Assembly: GCA_050260095.1 (NCBI GenBank)
Contig: JBLNBQ010000017.1
Span: 1 to 21,041, forward strand
Source of the DNA: JBLNBQ01 sp050260095
GTDB lineage: Bacteria > Bacillota > UBA5301 > DYFA01
Length of the DNA: 21,041 bases
Reading direction: 5' to 3'
Shown: positions 7,346 to 15,338 of the stretch, one piece after another
Layout: every line of letters begins with the position of its first letter
How positions within the stretch are numbered: position 1 is the stretch's first letter
Translations under genes and position numbers: made by a program
Notes under the pieces: model-generated
Told to the model about the DNA's origin: nothing
Databases searched by the model: none
The model's input: only the letters and a program-made list of their open reading frames with translations

Positions 7346-9069
7346 CACCGCCACCCTTCCGCCTTGACGGCTGAACTGAGCTTTTCGACCACGGCCTCGA
7401 GTTTCACGAGCTCCGTTTCGCCCGTCGCACGGCGGCGCACCTCGACCGAGCCGTCTGCCAGGCCCTTCGGCCCCACGGTGACGCGCCAGGGGAACCCGAT
7501 GAGGTCGGCGTCCTTGAACTTCACCCCCGGGCGTTCGTCGCGGTCGTCGAGCACGACCTCGAGCCCGGCCGCCTCGAAGTCCCGGTACAACCGCTCGGCC
7601 GTCTCGCGCTGGGCGCTCTCCCGGGCGTTCACGGGGACCACCACGACGTGGGCCGGGCAGATCGGGACGGGCCACTTGATGCCGTCGGCGTCGTGGTGCT
7701 GCTCGATCGCGGCCGACATGGTCCGGCCGATGCCGATCCCGTAACAGCCCATGACCATCGGGTGCTCTGCGCCGTTTTCGTCGAGATACGTGGCGCCGAG
7801 CGGCTTGGAGTACTTGGTGCCCAGTTGAAAGATGTGGCCGACCTCGATGCCGCGCGAGGCGCTGAGCGGCGCGCCGCAGCGGGGACAGGGATCTCCGTCC
7901 TCCGCCTCGCGCAGGTCGAGCACCCGGTCCGCGACAAAATCGACACCGGGACGGACGCCGGTCAGGTGGGTGTCGACGACGTTGGCGCCGGTCACGGCCT
8001 CTGGCAGTGCGACCACGGCGTGGTCGGCCCACACCTTGACGCCCTTCGCCGCCAGGCCCACCGGCCCGACGAAGCCCACGGGGAGCCCCAGGCGTCCGGC
8101 GACCACGTCGGCTTCAGCCAGGCGCCACCGGGAAGGCGCGACCAAGCGTTCGAACTTGAACTCGTTGAGTTGGTGGTCGCCCCGCAGGAGCACTGCCACC
8201 AGTTCGCCCTCGACCTCCACGAAGAGTGTCTTGATCAACTGCTCGGGCGACACCCCAAGGACGGCGGACACATCGTCGATGGTCTTCGCCCCGGGCGTGG
8301 CGACCGGCTGCGGCCCGGCCCCGCCGCTCTCCGGCGCCACCGCGGCCGGCGGCGGGCACTCGGCCTTCTCCACGTTGGCGGCGTACCCGCAGGAGGGACA
8401 CGAGACGATGGCCGCCTCTCCGGTATCGGCGATGACCATGAACTCGTGCGAACCGGTGCCGCCGATGGCCCCCGGATCCGCCTCGACGGCCCGGGATTCG
8501 AGGCCGCACCGGGCGAAGACCCGGCAGTAGGCCTCGTACATCTTGCCGTAGCTCTCCTTGAGTCCTTCCTCGTCGCGGTCGAAGGAGTACAGGTCCTTCA
8601 TGATGAACTCCCGCCCGCGCATGAGGCCGAACCGGGGACGGATCTCGTCCCGGTACTTGTTCTGGATTTGATACACCATCAGCGGCAACTGGCGGTAAGA
8701 GCGCACCTCGTCGCGCACCACCGCGGTGACCATCTCCTCGTGGGTCGGTCCGAGACACAGGTCGCGCCCGTGGCGGTCTTTCAGCTTGAACATCTCGTCG
8801 CCGTAGACATCCCAGCGACCGCTCTGCTGCCAGAGTTCGGCCGGTTGGACGATGGGGAGCCGCAGCTCCTGGCCCCCAGCCCGATCCATCTCCTCCCGGA
8901 CGATCTGTTCGATCTTTCGCAGGACCCGCCAGCCCAGGGGGAGATAGGAGTAGACCCCGGACATCGCCTTGCGGATCAGCCCGGCGCGCAGCATGAGCTG
9001 GTGACTTACGGTCTCCGCCTCGGCGGGCACCTCGCGCAACGTCGGCGCAAACAGCTGTGACATCCGCAT
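7345..9069 (-). CDS. proS: Prolyl-tRNA synthetase, bacterial type with editing domain
   Basis: It charges tRNA-Pro. The product has 574 aa, typical of the bacterial form with an inserted editing domain. The class II catalytic core is visible: motif 1 region near FAPTLREVP and GVYSYLPLGWRVL, motif 2 RPRFGLMRGREFIMKDLYSFD, and motif 3 MGCYGIGIGRTMSA. LGPTHEEM binds the substrate. The INS/YbaK-like editing domain occupies about residues 240-390 (KTIDDVSAVLGVSPEQLIKT, LLRGDHQLNEFK). CPSC and CPRC Cys pairs flank it. The C-terminal anticodon-binding domain carries VVVPVNARES and GVKFKDADLIGFPWRVTVG. I chose the ATG at 9069 (MRMSQLF) for a GGGAGGA about 11 bases upstream that overlaps the end of ispG. 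The GT2 gene overlaps its stop by one base. Confidence 0.97.
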   Translation of the reverse strand: MRMSQLFAPTLREVPAEAETVSHQLMLRAGLIRKAMSGVYSYLPLGWRVLRKIEQIVREEMDRAGGQELRLPIVQPAELWQQSGRWDVYGDEMFKLKDRHGRDLCLGPTHEEMVTAVVRDEVRSYRQLPLMVYQIQNKYRDEIRPRFGLMRGREFIMKDLYSFDRDEEGLKESYGKMYEAYCRVFARCGLESRAVEADPGAIGGTGSHEFMVIADTGEAAIVSCPSCGYAANVEKAECPPPAAVAPESGGAGPQPVATPGAKTIDDVSAVLGVSPEQLIKTLFVEVEGELVAVLLRGDHQLNEFKFERLVAPSRWRLAEADVVAGRLGLPVGFVGPVGLAAKGVKVWADHAVVALPEAVTGANVVDTHLTGVRPGVDFVADRVLDLREAEDGDPCPRCGAPLSASRGIEVGHIFQLGTKYSKPLGATYLDENGAEHPMVMGCYGIGIGRTMSAAIEQHHDADGIKWPVPICPAHVVVVPVNARESAQRETAERLYRDFEAAGLEVVLDDRDERPGVKFKDADLIGFPWRVTVGPKGLADGSVEVRRRATGETELVKLEAVVEKLSSAVKAEGWR

Positions 9070-9076
9070 CCTGCGT

Positions 9077-10192
9077 TTATTCCTCCCGACTTTCCGGGCG
9101 GGAGCATCCATCCCCCGCCGCTTCTTCCCGGCGCCACTGGTCCAGCTCGGCCATCAAGGCCTCTACCAGGGATTCACCCGGAACCTTCCGCACTATTTCG
9201 CCGCGCCGGAAGAGTAGCCCTTCTTCCCGCCCGCCTGCAATCCCCAGGTCGGCCTCGCGCGCCTCGCCTGGGCCGTTCACCGCGCAACCCATGACGGCGA
9301 TCTTCACCGGCTCGGCCAGGCCCCGCACCCGCTCCTCCACTTCCCGCACCACCCGGGGCAGGTCGATGCGGCACCGCCCGCAAGTCGGGCAGGAGATGAT
9401 GACCGGCCCCCGCTCACGCAGCTCCAGCGCCTTGAGGATCTCGTACGCGGCCGTCACCTCGACCACCGGATCCCCGGTAAGCGAGACGCGGATGGTGTCG
9501 CCTATCCCATCGGCCAGCAGAGTCCCGATGCCCACCGCCGAGCGGATGGTGCCCCGCCCCGGCGGTCCGGCCTCGGTCACTCCCACGTGCAGCGGGTACG
9601 GGAACCGGTCCGCCGCCAGGCGGTAACTCTCGATGGTTAACGGCACGCTGGATGCCTTGAGCGAGAGCACGATGTCCTCGAAGCCCGCCGCCTCCAGCGC
9701 CGCCACCTCTTCCGCCGCGCTCTCCACCAGCGCCTCGGGGGTGGCGCCGCCGAAGCGGGCGCGCACCGCCGGGGAGAGCGACCCGGCGTTGACCCCGATG
9801 CGGATGGGAATACCCCGCGTCCGCGCCGCCGCCGCCACCGCCCGCACCCGCTCGAGGCTCCCGATGTTGCCGGGGTTCACCCGCACCTTGTCGACGCCGG
9901 CCTCGATGGCGCCCAAAGCCAGGCGGTAGTCGAAATGGATGTCGGCCACCACCGGCAGGGGCGACCGGCGCATCACCTCGCGCAGCGCCTCCACGGCCTC
10001 AGCGTCGGGCACGGCGAGACGGACGAGTTCACAGCCCTCTTCCGCCAGCGCGGCGATCTGGGCCAGGATGGCCGCCGCATCGTGCGGATCGGTGTTGGTC
10101 ATGGACTGGACGACGACCGGTTGTCCACCGCCGATGGTCAGCTCACGCACCTTGACCGGGCGGGTACGCCGCCGCTCCTTCACGTCGTTCAC
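9077..10192 (-). CDS. ispG: 4-hydroxy-3-methylbut-2-en-1-yl diphosphate synthase (IspG/GcpE)
   Basis: This iron-sulfur enzyme converts MEcPP to HMBPP in the MEP isoprenoid pathway. The product has 371 aa. The N-terminal TIM barrel shows QSMTNTDP (29-36), VADIHFD, KVRVNPGNIG and RIGVNAGSLS. The C-terminal [4Fe-4S] domain shows CPTC at 268-271 and GCAVNGPGEA at 302-311. The expected ligands are C268, C271, C303 and E310, matching the E. coli arrangement, with one extra Cys at 274. The GTG at 10192 overlaps the rseP TGA (GTGA). The long N-terminal extension in this frame is the shadow of rseP. Placement with dxr and rseP is common in clostridial lineages. Confidence 0.96.
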   Translation of the reverse strand: MNDVKERRRTRPVKVRELTIGGGQPVVVQSMTNTDPHDAAAILAQIAALAEEGCELVRLAVPDAEAVEALREVMRRSPLPVVADIHFDYRLALGAIEAGVDKVRVNPGNIGSLERVRAVAAAARTRGIPIRIGVNAGSLSPAVRARFGGATPEALVESAAEEVAALEAAGFEDIVLSLKASSVPLTIESYRLAADRFPYPLHVGVTEAGPPGRGTIRSAVGIGTLLADGIGDTIRVSLTGDPVVEVTAAYEILKALELRERGPVIISCPTCGRCRIDLPRVVREVEERVRGLAEPVKIAVMGCAVNGPGEAREADLGIAGGREEGLLFRRGEIVRKVPGESLVEALMAELDQWRREEAAGDGCSRPESREE

Positions 10193-11304
10193 CCCAGTCT
10201 CGCCGGCAGCAGCAGGCGCTCGAGGTCTTTGAGCGTGACCACCGCCAGAAACAGCATGAGGACGGCAAAGCCGAGGAAATGGATGAAGCCTTCTTTCTCG
10301 GGATTGAGCGGGCGGCCCCGGACGGCTTCCACCCCCAGGAAGACCAGTCGCCCGCCGTCGAGCGCCGGCACCGGCAGAAGGTTGACGATGCCGAGATTGA
10401 TCGAGAGGAACGCGGTGAGTTCGAGGAGACTGTTGAGCCCGTACCGGGCGGCCTGGCCGGTCATGCGCGCGATCCCCACCGGACCCGTGACCGGTCCCTG
10501 CGCCCTGCCGGTCACCAGCTGGCACAGACCGCTCAACATGGCGAGGATCACCTGCAAAGTCTGCAGGAACCCCAGGCGGAGGGCCTCCAGGAACCCAACT
10601 TTCTGGACCTCGCTCGACCGGCGCACGACGCCGATGAACCCGATGACGCCCCTGCCGTCGGGGCGCTGGAGCGGCTGCGGCGTCACCTTGAGCCGCAGTT
10701 CGCCGCTGCGCCCGGCCCGCTTGATTGTCAGCGTCAACGGGCGTCCTGGCTGCGTCGAGACTCGCTCGGCCATCTGCTCCCAGGTGCGGACCGGAACGTC
10801 GTCGACCTTGAGGATGTGGTCCCCAGGGAGCAGCCCCGCCTCGGCCGCCGGGGTGCCCGGGGAGACCTCGCCCACCACCGCGCCCTCGACGTAACCGGTG
10901 GGAATCCCGAAGAGGCTGAAGAGGGCGGCGTAGACCAAAGCCGCCAGGACGAAGTTCATCACGGGGCCGGCCGCGAGGACGAGGGCCCGCTGGAAGGGGG
11001 GCTTGGCGCCGAACTGCCGCGCCCGCTCCGCCTCCGGCACTTTCTCAGCGGAGAGCCCCCCGCCGGCGGCGTCCTCCCCCGCCATCTTGCAGAACCCGCC
11101 CACCGGCAACAGGCGAAGCGAGTACAACGTCTCGCCCCGGCGCCACCCGACCAGGCGGGGACCCATGCCCAGCGCGAACTCCTCGACTTTGATCCCCACG
11201 CGCTTGGCCAGGGCGAAGTGCCCGAACTCGTGCGCGAAGACCATCAGCCCGAGGACAAAGATGAACGCTGCAATCGGCACGAGACCCACTGCGATGATGT
11301 TCAC
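10189..11304 (-). CDS. rseP: RIP metalloprotease RseP (site-2 protease family)
   Basis: It is an intramembrane zinc metalloprotease that cleaves membrane-anchored anti-sigma factors and signal-peptide remnants. The product has 371 aa. Transmembrane helix 1 carries the zinc motif HEFGH in LMVFAHEFGHFALAKRVGI (about residues 20-38). One PDZ domain lies in the middle (VSPGTPAAEAGLLPGDHILKV). The C-terminal helix has NLLPVPALDGG, with the third zinc ligand Asp. I chose the GTG at 11304 because GGAGGTGAT is 9 bases upstream and it overlaps the dxr TGA (GTGA), so it is coupled to dxr. The longer frame upstream is dxr antiphase. This gene order (dxr-rseP) is highly conserved in Bacillota. Confidence 0.96.
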   Translation of the reverse strand: MNIIAVGLVPIAAFIFVLGLMVFAHEFGHFALAKRVGIKVEEFALGMGPRLVGWRRGETLYSLRLLPVGGFCKMAGEDAAGGGLSAEKVPEAERARQFGAKPPFQRALVLAAGPVMNFVLAALVYAALFSLFGIPTGYVEGAVVGEVSPGTPAAEAGLLPGDHILKVDDVPVRTWEQMAERVSTQPGRPLTLTIKRAGRSGELRLKVTPQPLQRPDGRGVIGFIGVVRRSSEVQKVGFLEALRLGFLQTLQVILAMLSGLCQLVTGRAQGPVTGPVGIARMTGQAARYGLNSLLELTAFLSINLGIVNLLPVPALDGGRLVFLGVEAVRGRPLNPEKEGFIHFLGFAVLMLFLAVVTLKDLERLLLPARLG

Positions 11305-12458
11305 TGCTCTGCGATCACCTCCGCCGCCTCTCGGCGGGCCCACCCGTCAGCCGCCAACACGTCGGCCAGGCTGCCGGCGGGGCCGCCGGAGTACCGTTCC
11401 AGCACCGTTTCGACCACCGCCGCCACGCCGGTAAACCCGAGCCGCCCAGCCAGGAACGCCTCCACCGCCACCTCGTCGGCCCCGTTCAGCACCGCCGGCC
11501 ACGTCCCGCCGGCCTCCCCGGCCTGGATGGCCAGGCGGAGGCAGGGGTAGGCGGACCAGTCAACCGGGAGGAAGGTCAGGCGCCGGGCGGCGGCGAGGTC
11601 GAAGGGCTTGAGGCCGCTCGGCCGCCGCTCCGGGTAGTTCAAGGCGTAGTGGATCGGCAGGCGCATGTCCGGCCAGCCAAGCTGCGCCAGCACCGAGCCA
11701 TCGCGCATCTCCACCAACGAGTGTACGATACTCTCGGGATGAATAACCACGCTGATTTGCGGGTACGCCACGCCGAAGAGCCAATGGGCCTCGATGACCT
11801 CGAGGCCTTTGTTCATGAGCGTGGCCGAGTCCACCGTGATCCGGGAGCCCATCCGCCAGGTCGGGTGGGCGAGGGCGTCGTCGGCGGTGACTCCCGTGAG
11901 CTCCTCCGGCCGGCGTCCCCTAAACGGGCCGCCCGACGCGGTCAGGATGAGGCCGGCTAACCCCGCGCTGCCGCCTGCGGCCAGGCACTGGAAGATGGCC
12001 GAGTGTTCGCTGTCGACCGGGATCAGCCGCCCCCCGCCCCGGCGGGCCGCCTCCCCCACCAGCGCCCCGCCGGCCACGAGGGTCTCCTTGTTGGCCAGGG
12101 CGACCGTGCGGCCGGCCTCGAGGGCCTTCAAGGCGGGCAGCAGGCCGCGCGCCCCGACCACCGCCACGAGCACCACGTCTGCCGGCGCCGCGGCCCGCGC
12201 CGCGAGGGCCTCATCGCCCCACTCGACCGCCAGCCCGGTGGCCGCCGCGCCGAGCTCGGCCTTGAGCTGCACGGCCTCCGCTTCGCCGGCAACCACCACC
12301 CAATCTGGGCGATGACGGCGCACCTGGTCGGCGAGGAGCTTCACCCGGCGTCCCGCCGCCAGCCCGGTGACCCGGAACTCGGCCGGACTGCGTTCCACCA
12401 TCTCCAAAGCCTGAGTCCCGATGGAGCCGGTGGAACCGAGGATCGCCACGCTGCGCAC
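11301..12458 (-). CDS. dxr: 1-deoxy-D-xylulose-5-phosphate reductoisomerase
   Basis: It catalyses the first committed step of the MEP isoprenoid pathway (DXP to MEP, NADPH and divalent metal). The product has 385 aa. The Rossmann motif is ILGSTGSIG (6-14). LANKETLVAG (121-130) is the conserved linker. Metal ligands are expected in PVDSEHSAIFQ (D149, E151) and in the helix MNKGLEVIEAHWLF (E220). TASGGPFR (173-180) and PTWRMGSRITVDSATL (199-214) form the active-site loop region, and HPESIVHS the later conserved block. The start is GTG at 12458, with GGGAGGG 7 bases upstream. It overlaps rseP by 4 bp. Confidence 0.97.
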   Translation of the reverse strand: MRSVAILGSTGSIGTQALEMVERSPAEFRVTGLAAGRRVKLLADQVRRHRPDWVVVAGEAEAVQLKAELGAAATGLAVEWGDEALAARAAAPADVVLVAVVGARGLLPALKALEAGRTVALANKETLVAGGALVGEAARRGGGRLIPVDSEHSAIFQCLAAGGSAGLAGLILTASGGPFRGRRPEELTGVTADDALAHPTWRMGSRITVDSATLMNKGLEVIEAHWLFGVAYPQISVVIHPESIVHSLVEMRDGSVLAQLGWPDMRLPIHYALNYPERRPSGLKPFDLAAARRLTFLPVDWSAYPCLRLAIQAGEAGGTWPAVLNGADEVAVEAFLAGRLGFTGVAAVVETVLERYSGGPAGSLADVLAADGWARREAAEVIAEQ

Positions 12459-12471
12459 GTTTTCGCCCTCC

Positions 12472-13473
12472 CTATTCGCTGTCGAGTAAAGGCTGCACCG
12501 CCACCTGGAACAGAGCAGCGAAGAACGCCGCAGCCAGAGGCCCCACGATGAGCCCGAAAGGCCCGAACAACCGGTAGCCCGCGTAGACCGCCAGGAGCAT
12601 GGCCAGCGGGTGCAGCCCCGCGCCCGCGGCGAGCAGGCGCGGCTCCATCACCTGGCGCACGACTGCGCTCACGCCCGCGACGCCCAGTACCCCGAGCGCC
12701 CGCCCCGGTTCGCCGGTCAGCGCCAGGTACAGCGCGAGCGGCAGGAAGACGGCCGACGGCCCGATCATCGGCACAAGGTCGAGCACGGCGGCGGCCAGCC
12801 CCAAGAGCCACGCGTAGCCGACGCTGAGGAACGAAAGACCGATGACCGCCAGCGTCCCCGTCACCAGGGCGAGCAGCAACTGGGCCCGGATGATCCCGCC
12901 CACCCCAGCCACCAGCCGCCGGACCGTCTCCTCGCCGGTGCGGCGCCACCGCCGCGGCAGCAGGCTCAGGGTCCAGGCCAGCAGGTGATCCCAATCGCGC
13001 AGCAGGAGATACGCGGAGAGCAGGCTGATGACCAGCGCCACGACCGCGCCCGGAACCCCCTTGACCAGCACCAGGCCCCACTTGGCGAGTGCCCCCAGCC
13101 CCTGCTGCGCCGGCTGCCCCCGCAGCATGTTCCCGAGTTCGGTCCAGGAACCGGCGAAGCGACGCAGGGCCTCCGCCCCACCGGCCTCCTCCACCAGCCG
13201 GTTGAGTTCGCTGCTGAGCCGGACCAGCCCTACCGCGACCACCGCCAGCGCCGCCAAGGTCAAGCCAATCAAGAGGAAGACGGCCACCAACCCCCGGGGC
13301 AGGCGCCGGCGGGCAAGGAGCGCGACCAGGGGATCCAGCAGGATGGCAACGACGAGCCCCACCAAAAACGGGAAGAGCAATTTGGCCAGGTAAACGCCGG
13401 CCAGCGTGACGAGGAGCACCAAACCAAGGTTGCGCAAGGCAAGCGCCAGACTGTCCCTGCCTCCCACGGCCAT
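12472..13473 (-). CDS. AI-2E family / YtvI-like multi-pass membrane protein
   Basis: The product has 333 aa and about seven hydrophobic segments, typical of the AI-2E/PerM/YtvI family. Helices lie at about 12-62, the periplasmic-type soluble loop at about 85-135 (LSSELNRLVEEAGG), then GVPGAVVALVISLLSAYLLLRDWD. The family C-terminal blocks are LDLVPMIGPSAVFLPLALY and MEPRLLAAGAGLHPLAMLLAVYAGYRLFGPFGLIVGPL. Members export small molecules or act as Na+/H+ antiporters; YtvI is a sporulation-annotated relative. The substrate cannot be inferred. ATG 13473 is preferred; an adjacent GTG at 13476 is possible and no strong Shine-Dalgarno decides. The gene is 6 bp after cdsA and 13 bp before dxr, so it is co-transcribed with lipid and isoprenoid genes, an insertion relative to the Bacillus order cdsA-dxr. 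Confidence 0.88.
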   Translation of the reverse strand: MAVGGRDSLALALRNLGLVLLVTLAGVYLAKLLFPFLVGLVVAILLDPLVALLARRRLPRGLVAVFLLIGLTLAALAVVAVGLVRLSSELNRLVEEAGGAEALRRFAGSWTELGNMLRGQPAQQGLGALAKWGLVLVKGVPGAVVALVISLLSAYLLLRDWDHLLAWTLSLLPRRWRRTGEETVRRLVAGVGGIIRAQLLLALVTGTLAVIGLSFLSVGYAWLLGLAAAVLDLVPMIGPSAVFLPLALYLALTGEPGRALGVLGVAGVSAVVRQVMEPRLLAAGAGLHPLAMLLAVYAGYRLFGPFGLIVGPLAAAFFAALFQVAVQPLLDSE

Positions 13474-13479
13474 CACCGC

Positions 13480-14283
13480 CTACCGCACAATCCCGCGAAG
13501 CAGATAAAGGACGGGCAGAATCAGAAAGGCCGAATCGAACCGGTCGAGCAACCCGCCGTGCCCCGGCAGGAGGCGCCCGCTGTCCTTGACTCCGGCCTCC
13601 CGCTTGAGCGCCGATTCGATCAGGTCGCCGAGCACCCCCGCCGCACTGCAGACCGCGCCCGTCAGGGCCGCCCCCGCCAGGTCGAAGCCGAACCACCCGC
13701 GGATCAGGGTCGCGGCGAGGACCGTCCCGGCCAGCCCGCCCACCGCCCCTTCCACGCTCTTCTTCGGGCTGATCTGCGGCGCCAGCCGCCGGCGGCCGGC
13801 GCTCACGCCCACCAGGTACGCCAGGATATCGTTGGTCCAGGTGAGCACGAACGCGCCACCCAGCCACCAGAACGAGACCGCCCGCAGGCGAAGCAGGACA
13901 CCCACCGGATAACCGATGTAGAGCGCCCCCATGACCAGCGCCCCGGCACGGCGCAGGAGCGTGCCGTCCTGGCTTTGGAAGAGCCCGCGGACCGCCTCCA
14001 GCGCCAGCGCGGCGAAGAGTGCGCCCGTGGCCAAACCGGGCTCCTCACGCCCGATGGCGGTCGCGACGCCGAGCCCGGCCAAGAGGAGCAGAACCAGGTG
14101 CGGGCCCCGTCCGCCGGCGGTGACCAACCGGTGGAACTCCCACAGCATCAGCGCCGCCGCGACCTCCACGATGAAGAAGAGCGGCGTGCCGCCTACCCAA
14201 AGGAGCCAAAGTAGAAAAGGTATCCCCAAGACCGCGGTGATCACCCGCGGGAGAAGTCCCGATCCAGCGGCCGGCGCGCTCAT
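13480..14283 (-). CDS. cdsA: Phosphatidate cytidylyltransferase (CDP-diacylglycerol synthase)
   Basis: It makes CDP-diacylglycerol from CTP and phosphatidate for phospholipid synthesis. The product has 267 aa and is multi-pass membrane. The family signature is complete near the C-terminus: SALKREAGVKDSGRLLPGHGG, then LLDRFDSA, including the KD and HGG-x-D-R-x-D metal-binding residues. FVLTWTNDILAYLVG is the other conserved block. I chose ATG 14283 (MSAPAAGS) because it overlaps the uppS TGA (ATGA). The longer frame upstream is a uppS shadow. Confidence 0.95.
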   Translation of the reverse strand: MSAPAAGSGLLPRVITAVLGIPFLLWLLWVGGTPLFFIVEVAAALMLWEFHRLVTAGGRGPHLVLLLLAGLGVATAIGREEPGLATGALFAALALEAVRGLFQSQDGTLLRRAGALVMGALYIGYPVGVLLRLRAVSFWWLGGAFVLTWTNDILAYLVGVSAGRRRLAPQISPKKSVEGAVGGLAGTVLAATLIRGWFGFDLAGAALTGAVCSAAGVLGDLIESALKREAGVKDSGRLLPGHGGLLDRFDSAFLILPVLYLLRGIVR

Positions 14284-15017
14284 ACGGAACCGAACCTTCT
14301 CTCCCGCTGGCGATACGCCTCCAGGGCGCGCTCGAAGTCGGTTTCGGTGAAGTCTGGCCACAGCACAGGCGTCAGGTACAGCTCGGCGTAGGCGGCCTGC
14401 CACAGGAGGAAGTTGCTCAGGCGCTGTTCCCCGCTGGGCCGGATGACCAGATCGGGGTCGGGCTGGCCGGCGGTCGCCAGATGGGCCGCGACCAGCCGCT
14501 CGTCGACGGCCTCCGGGTCGATCTCCCCCGCCTTCACCTGCCTGGCGAGGCTGCGGAAGGCGTCGACCAACTCGGCGCGCCCTCCGTAGTTGAACGCCAC
14601 GTTGAGGATCAGCCCGCGATTCCTCGCGGTCAGTTCTTCACCCTGGCGGATCGCCTCCTGCATGGAAGGGGACAACTCCCCCACGCGGCCGATGGCCCTG
14701 AAGACCACCCCGTTGTGGTGCAGGTTGCCGATCTCCTCACGCAGGCTGCGCTCGAAGAGGCCCATCAGGAACGAGACCTCTTCCCGCGGGCGGCGCCAGT
14801 TCTCGGTCGAAAAGGCATACAGGGTCAGGACTTCGATGCCCCGCCGCCCGCAGGCCTTGACCAGCTCGCGGGCGCGCTTGACCCCCTCCTGATGGCCGGC
14901 CGTCCGGGGCAACCCGCGCTGGGCTGCCCACCGGCCGTTACCGTCCATGATGACCGCCACGTGCCGGGGCAGCCCCCTCTGCGCTGCCTCAGTGTCCGGC
15001 CCTCGCCCCGTCTGCAC
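14280..15017 (-). CDS. uppS: Undecaprenyl diphosphate synthase (cis-prenyltransferase)
   Basis: It makes the C55 lipid carrier for cell-wall synthesis from FPP and IPP. The product has 245 aa. The catalytic block HVAVIMDGNGRWA (19-31) has Asp25. AFSTENW (68-74), NVAFNYGGRAEL (139-150) and the IPP-binding RPSGEQRLSNFLLWQ (193-207) with downstream FTETDF are all present. The start is GTG at 15017, with GGGGAGG 8 bases upstream. It overlaps cdsA by 4 bp. Two hairpins lie directly upstream, so expression may be tuned at this junction. Confidence 0.96.
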   Translation of the reverse strand: MQTGRGPDTEAAQRGLPRHVAVIMDGNGRWAAQRGLPRTAGHQEGVKRARELVKACGRRGIEVLTLYAFSTENWRRPREEVSFLMGLFERSLREEIGNLHHNGVVFRAIGRVGELSPSMQEAIRQGEELTARNRGLILNVAFNYGGRAELVDAFRSLARQVKAGEIDPEAVDERLVAAHLATAGQPDPDLVIRPSGEQRLSNFLLWQAAYAELYLTPVLWPDFTETDFERALEAYRQRERRFGSV

Positions 15018-15037
15018 TCCTCGAACCTCCCCGAAAA

Positions 15038-15053
15038 CGCACCGTCAGGTGCG
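15038..15053 (-). terminator. Terminator-like hairpin just upstream of uppS
   Basis: On the minus strand CGCACC-TGAC-GGTGCG forms a 6-bp stem with a 4-base loop, followed directly by TTTT and then the uppS Shine-Dalgarno. It is shaped like a small intrinsic terminator, but the U-run is short. It lies 20 bases before the uppS GTG. Partial termination or attenuation between the upstream ribosomal genes and the lipid genes is possible; this is inference. Confidence 0.4.
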
Positions 15054-15056
15054 GCA

Positions 15057-15082
15057 ATGCCCCCTCACCGAGGAGGGGGCAT
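15057..15082. other. Strong intercistronic hairpin between PASTA-like gene and uppS
   Basis: ATGCCCCCTC (15057-15066) and GAGGGGGCAT (15073-15082) form a perfect 10-bp stem with a 6-base loop. It starts 2 bases after the stop of the PASTA-like gene and is followed by the smaller hairpin at 15038-15053. There is no U-run right after it on the minus strand. Confidence 0.5.
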
Positions 15083-15084
15083 CC

Positions 15085-15327
15085 TTATGCTTCGTCGCTG
15101 GACCGCCGGAATGCCGGCGCAACCACCAGCTCCAGCCCTTGGTCACGCTCCCGCACTTGGACCACCCGGCTTTCCTCCCGAACCAGCCGGTCACGCTCAC
15201 ACCGGCGATCCATCGCCGGCCGGCCGACCACCCCGGTAGTCCTCACCGAGAACGTCATCCCCGCCGCCGAGAGCCGTTCGGCCGCCTCCTTCAGCGGAAG
15301 CCCCAGGACCAGGTCTGCGCCGGTCAT
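15085..15327 (-). CDS. Small PASTA-like protein between frr and uppS (80 aa)
   Basis: The function is unknown. The sequence has the pattern of one PASTA domain: DLVLGLPLKEAAERLSAAG (5-23, the conserved helix after a first strand), a beta hairpin with FSVRTT, and a final RVVQVRERDQGLELVVAP. The middle (RPAMDRRCERDRLVRE) is unusually charged. There is no signal peptide or membrane helix, so it would be cytoplasmic, unlike PASTA domains of PBPs and PrkC-type kinases. The ATG at 15327 has GAGGTG a few bases upstream. The gene is 11 bp after frr and 67 bp before uppS. From memory, small proteins sit at this place in some clostridial genomes; the resemblance to PASTA is by pattern only. Confidence 0.7.
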   Translation of the reverse strand: MTGADLVLGLPLKEAAERLSAAGMTFSVRTTGVVGRPAMDRRCERDRLVREESRVVQVRERDQGLELVVAPAFRRSSDEA

Positions 15328-15338
15328 CGCCCACCTCG

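Noticed and set aside
6695..8032. A 445-aa version of the glycosyltransferase with a long N-terminal extension
   Set aside because: The extra part is proS read in another frame. The true start at 7345 has a Shine-Dalgarno and the GT2 fold begins directly there.
7648..9060. A 470-codon plus-strand frame antisense to proS
   Set aside because: Same shadow effect; proS has all class II synthetase motifs and the antisense product resembles nothing.
9077..10525. A 482-aa version of IspG
   Set aside because: The first 111 residues are rseP out of frame. The GTG at 10192 overlaps the rseP stop and gives the family length.
12610..14214. A 534-codon plus-strand frame across the transporter and cdsA
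   Set aside because: It spans two well-supported minus-strand genes and its translation is a Gln/Arg/Pro/His-rich antisense pattern.
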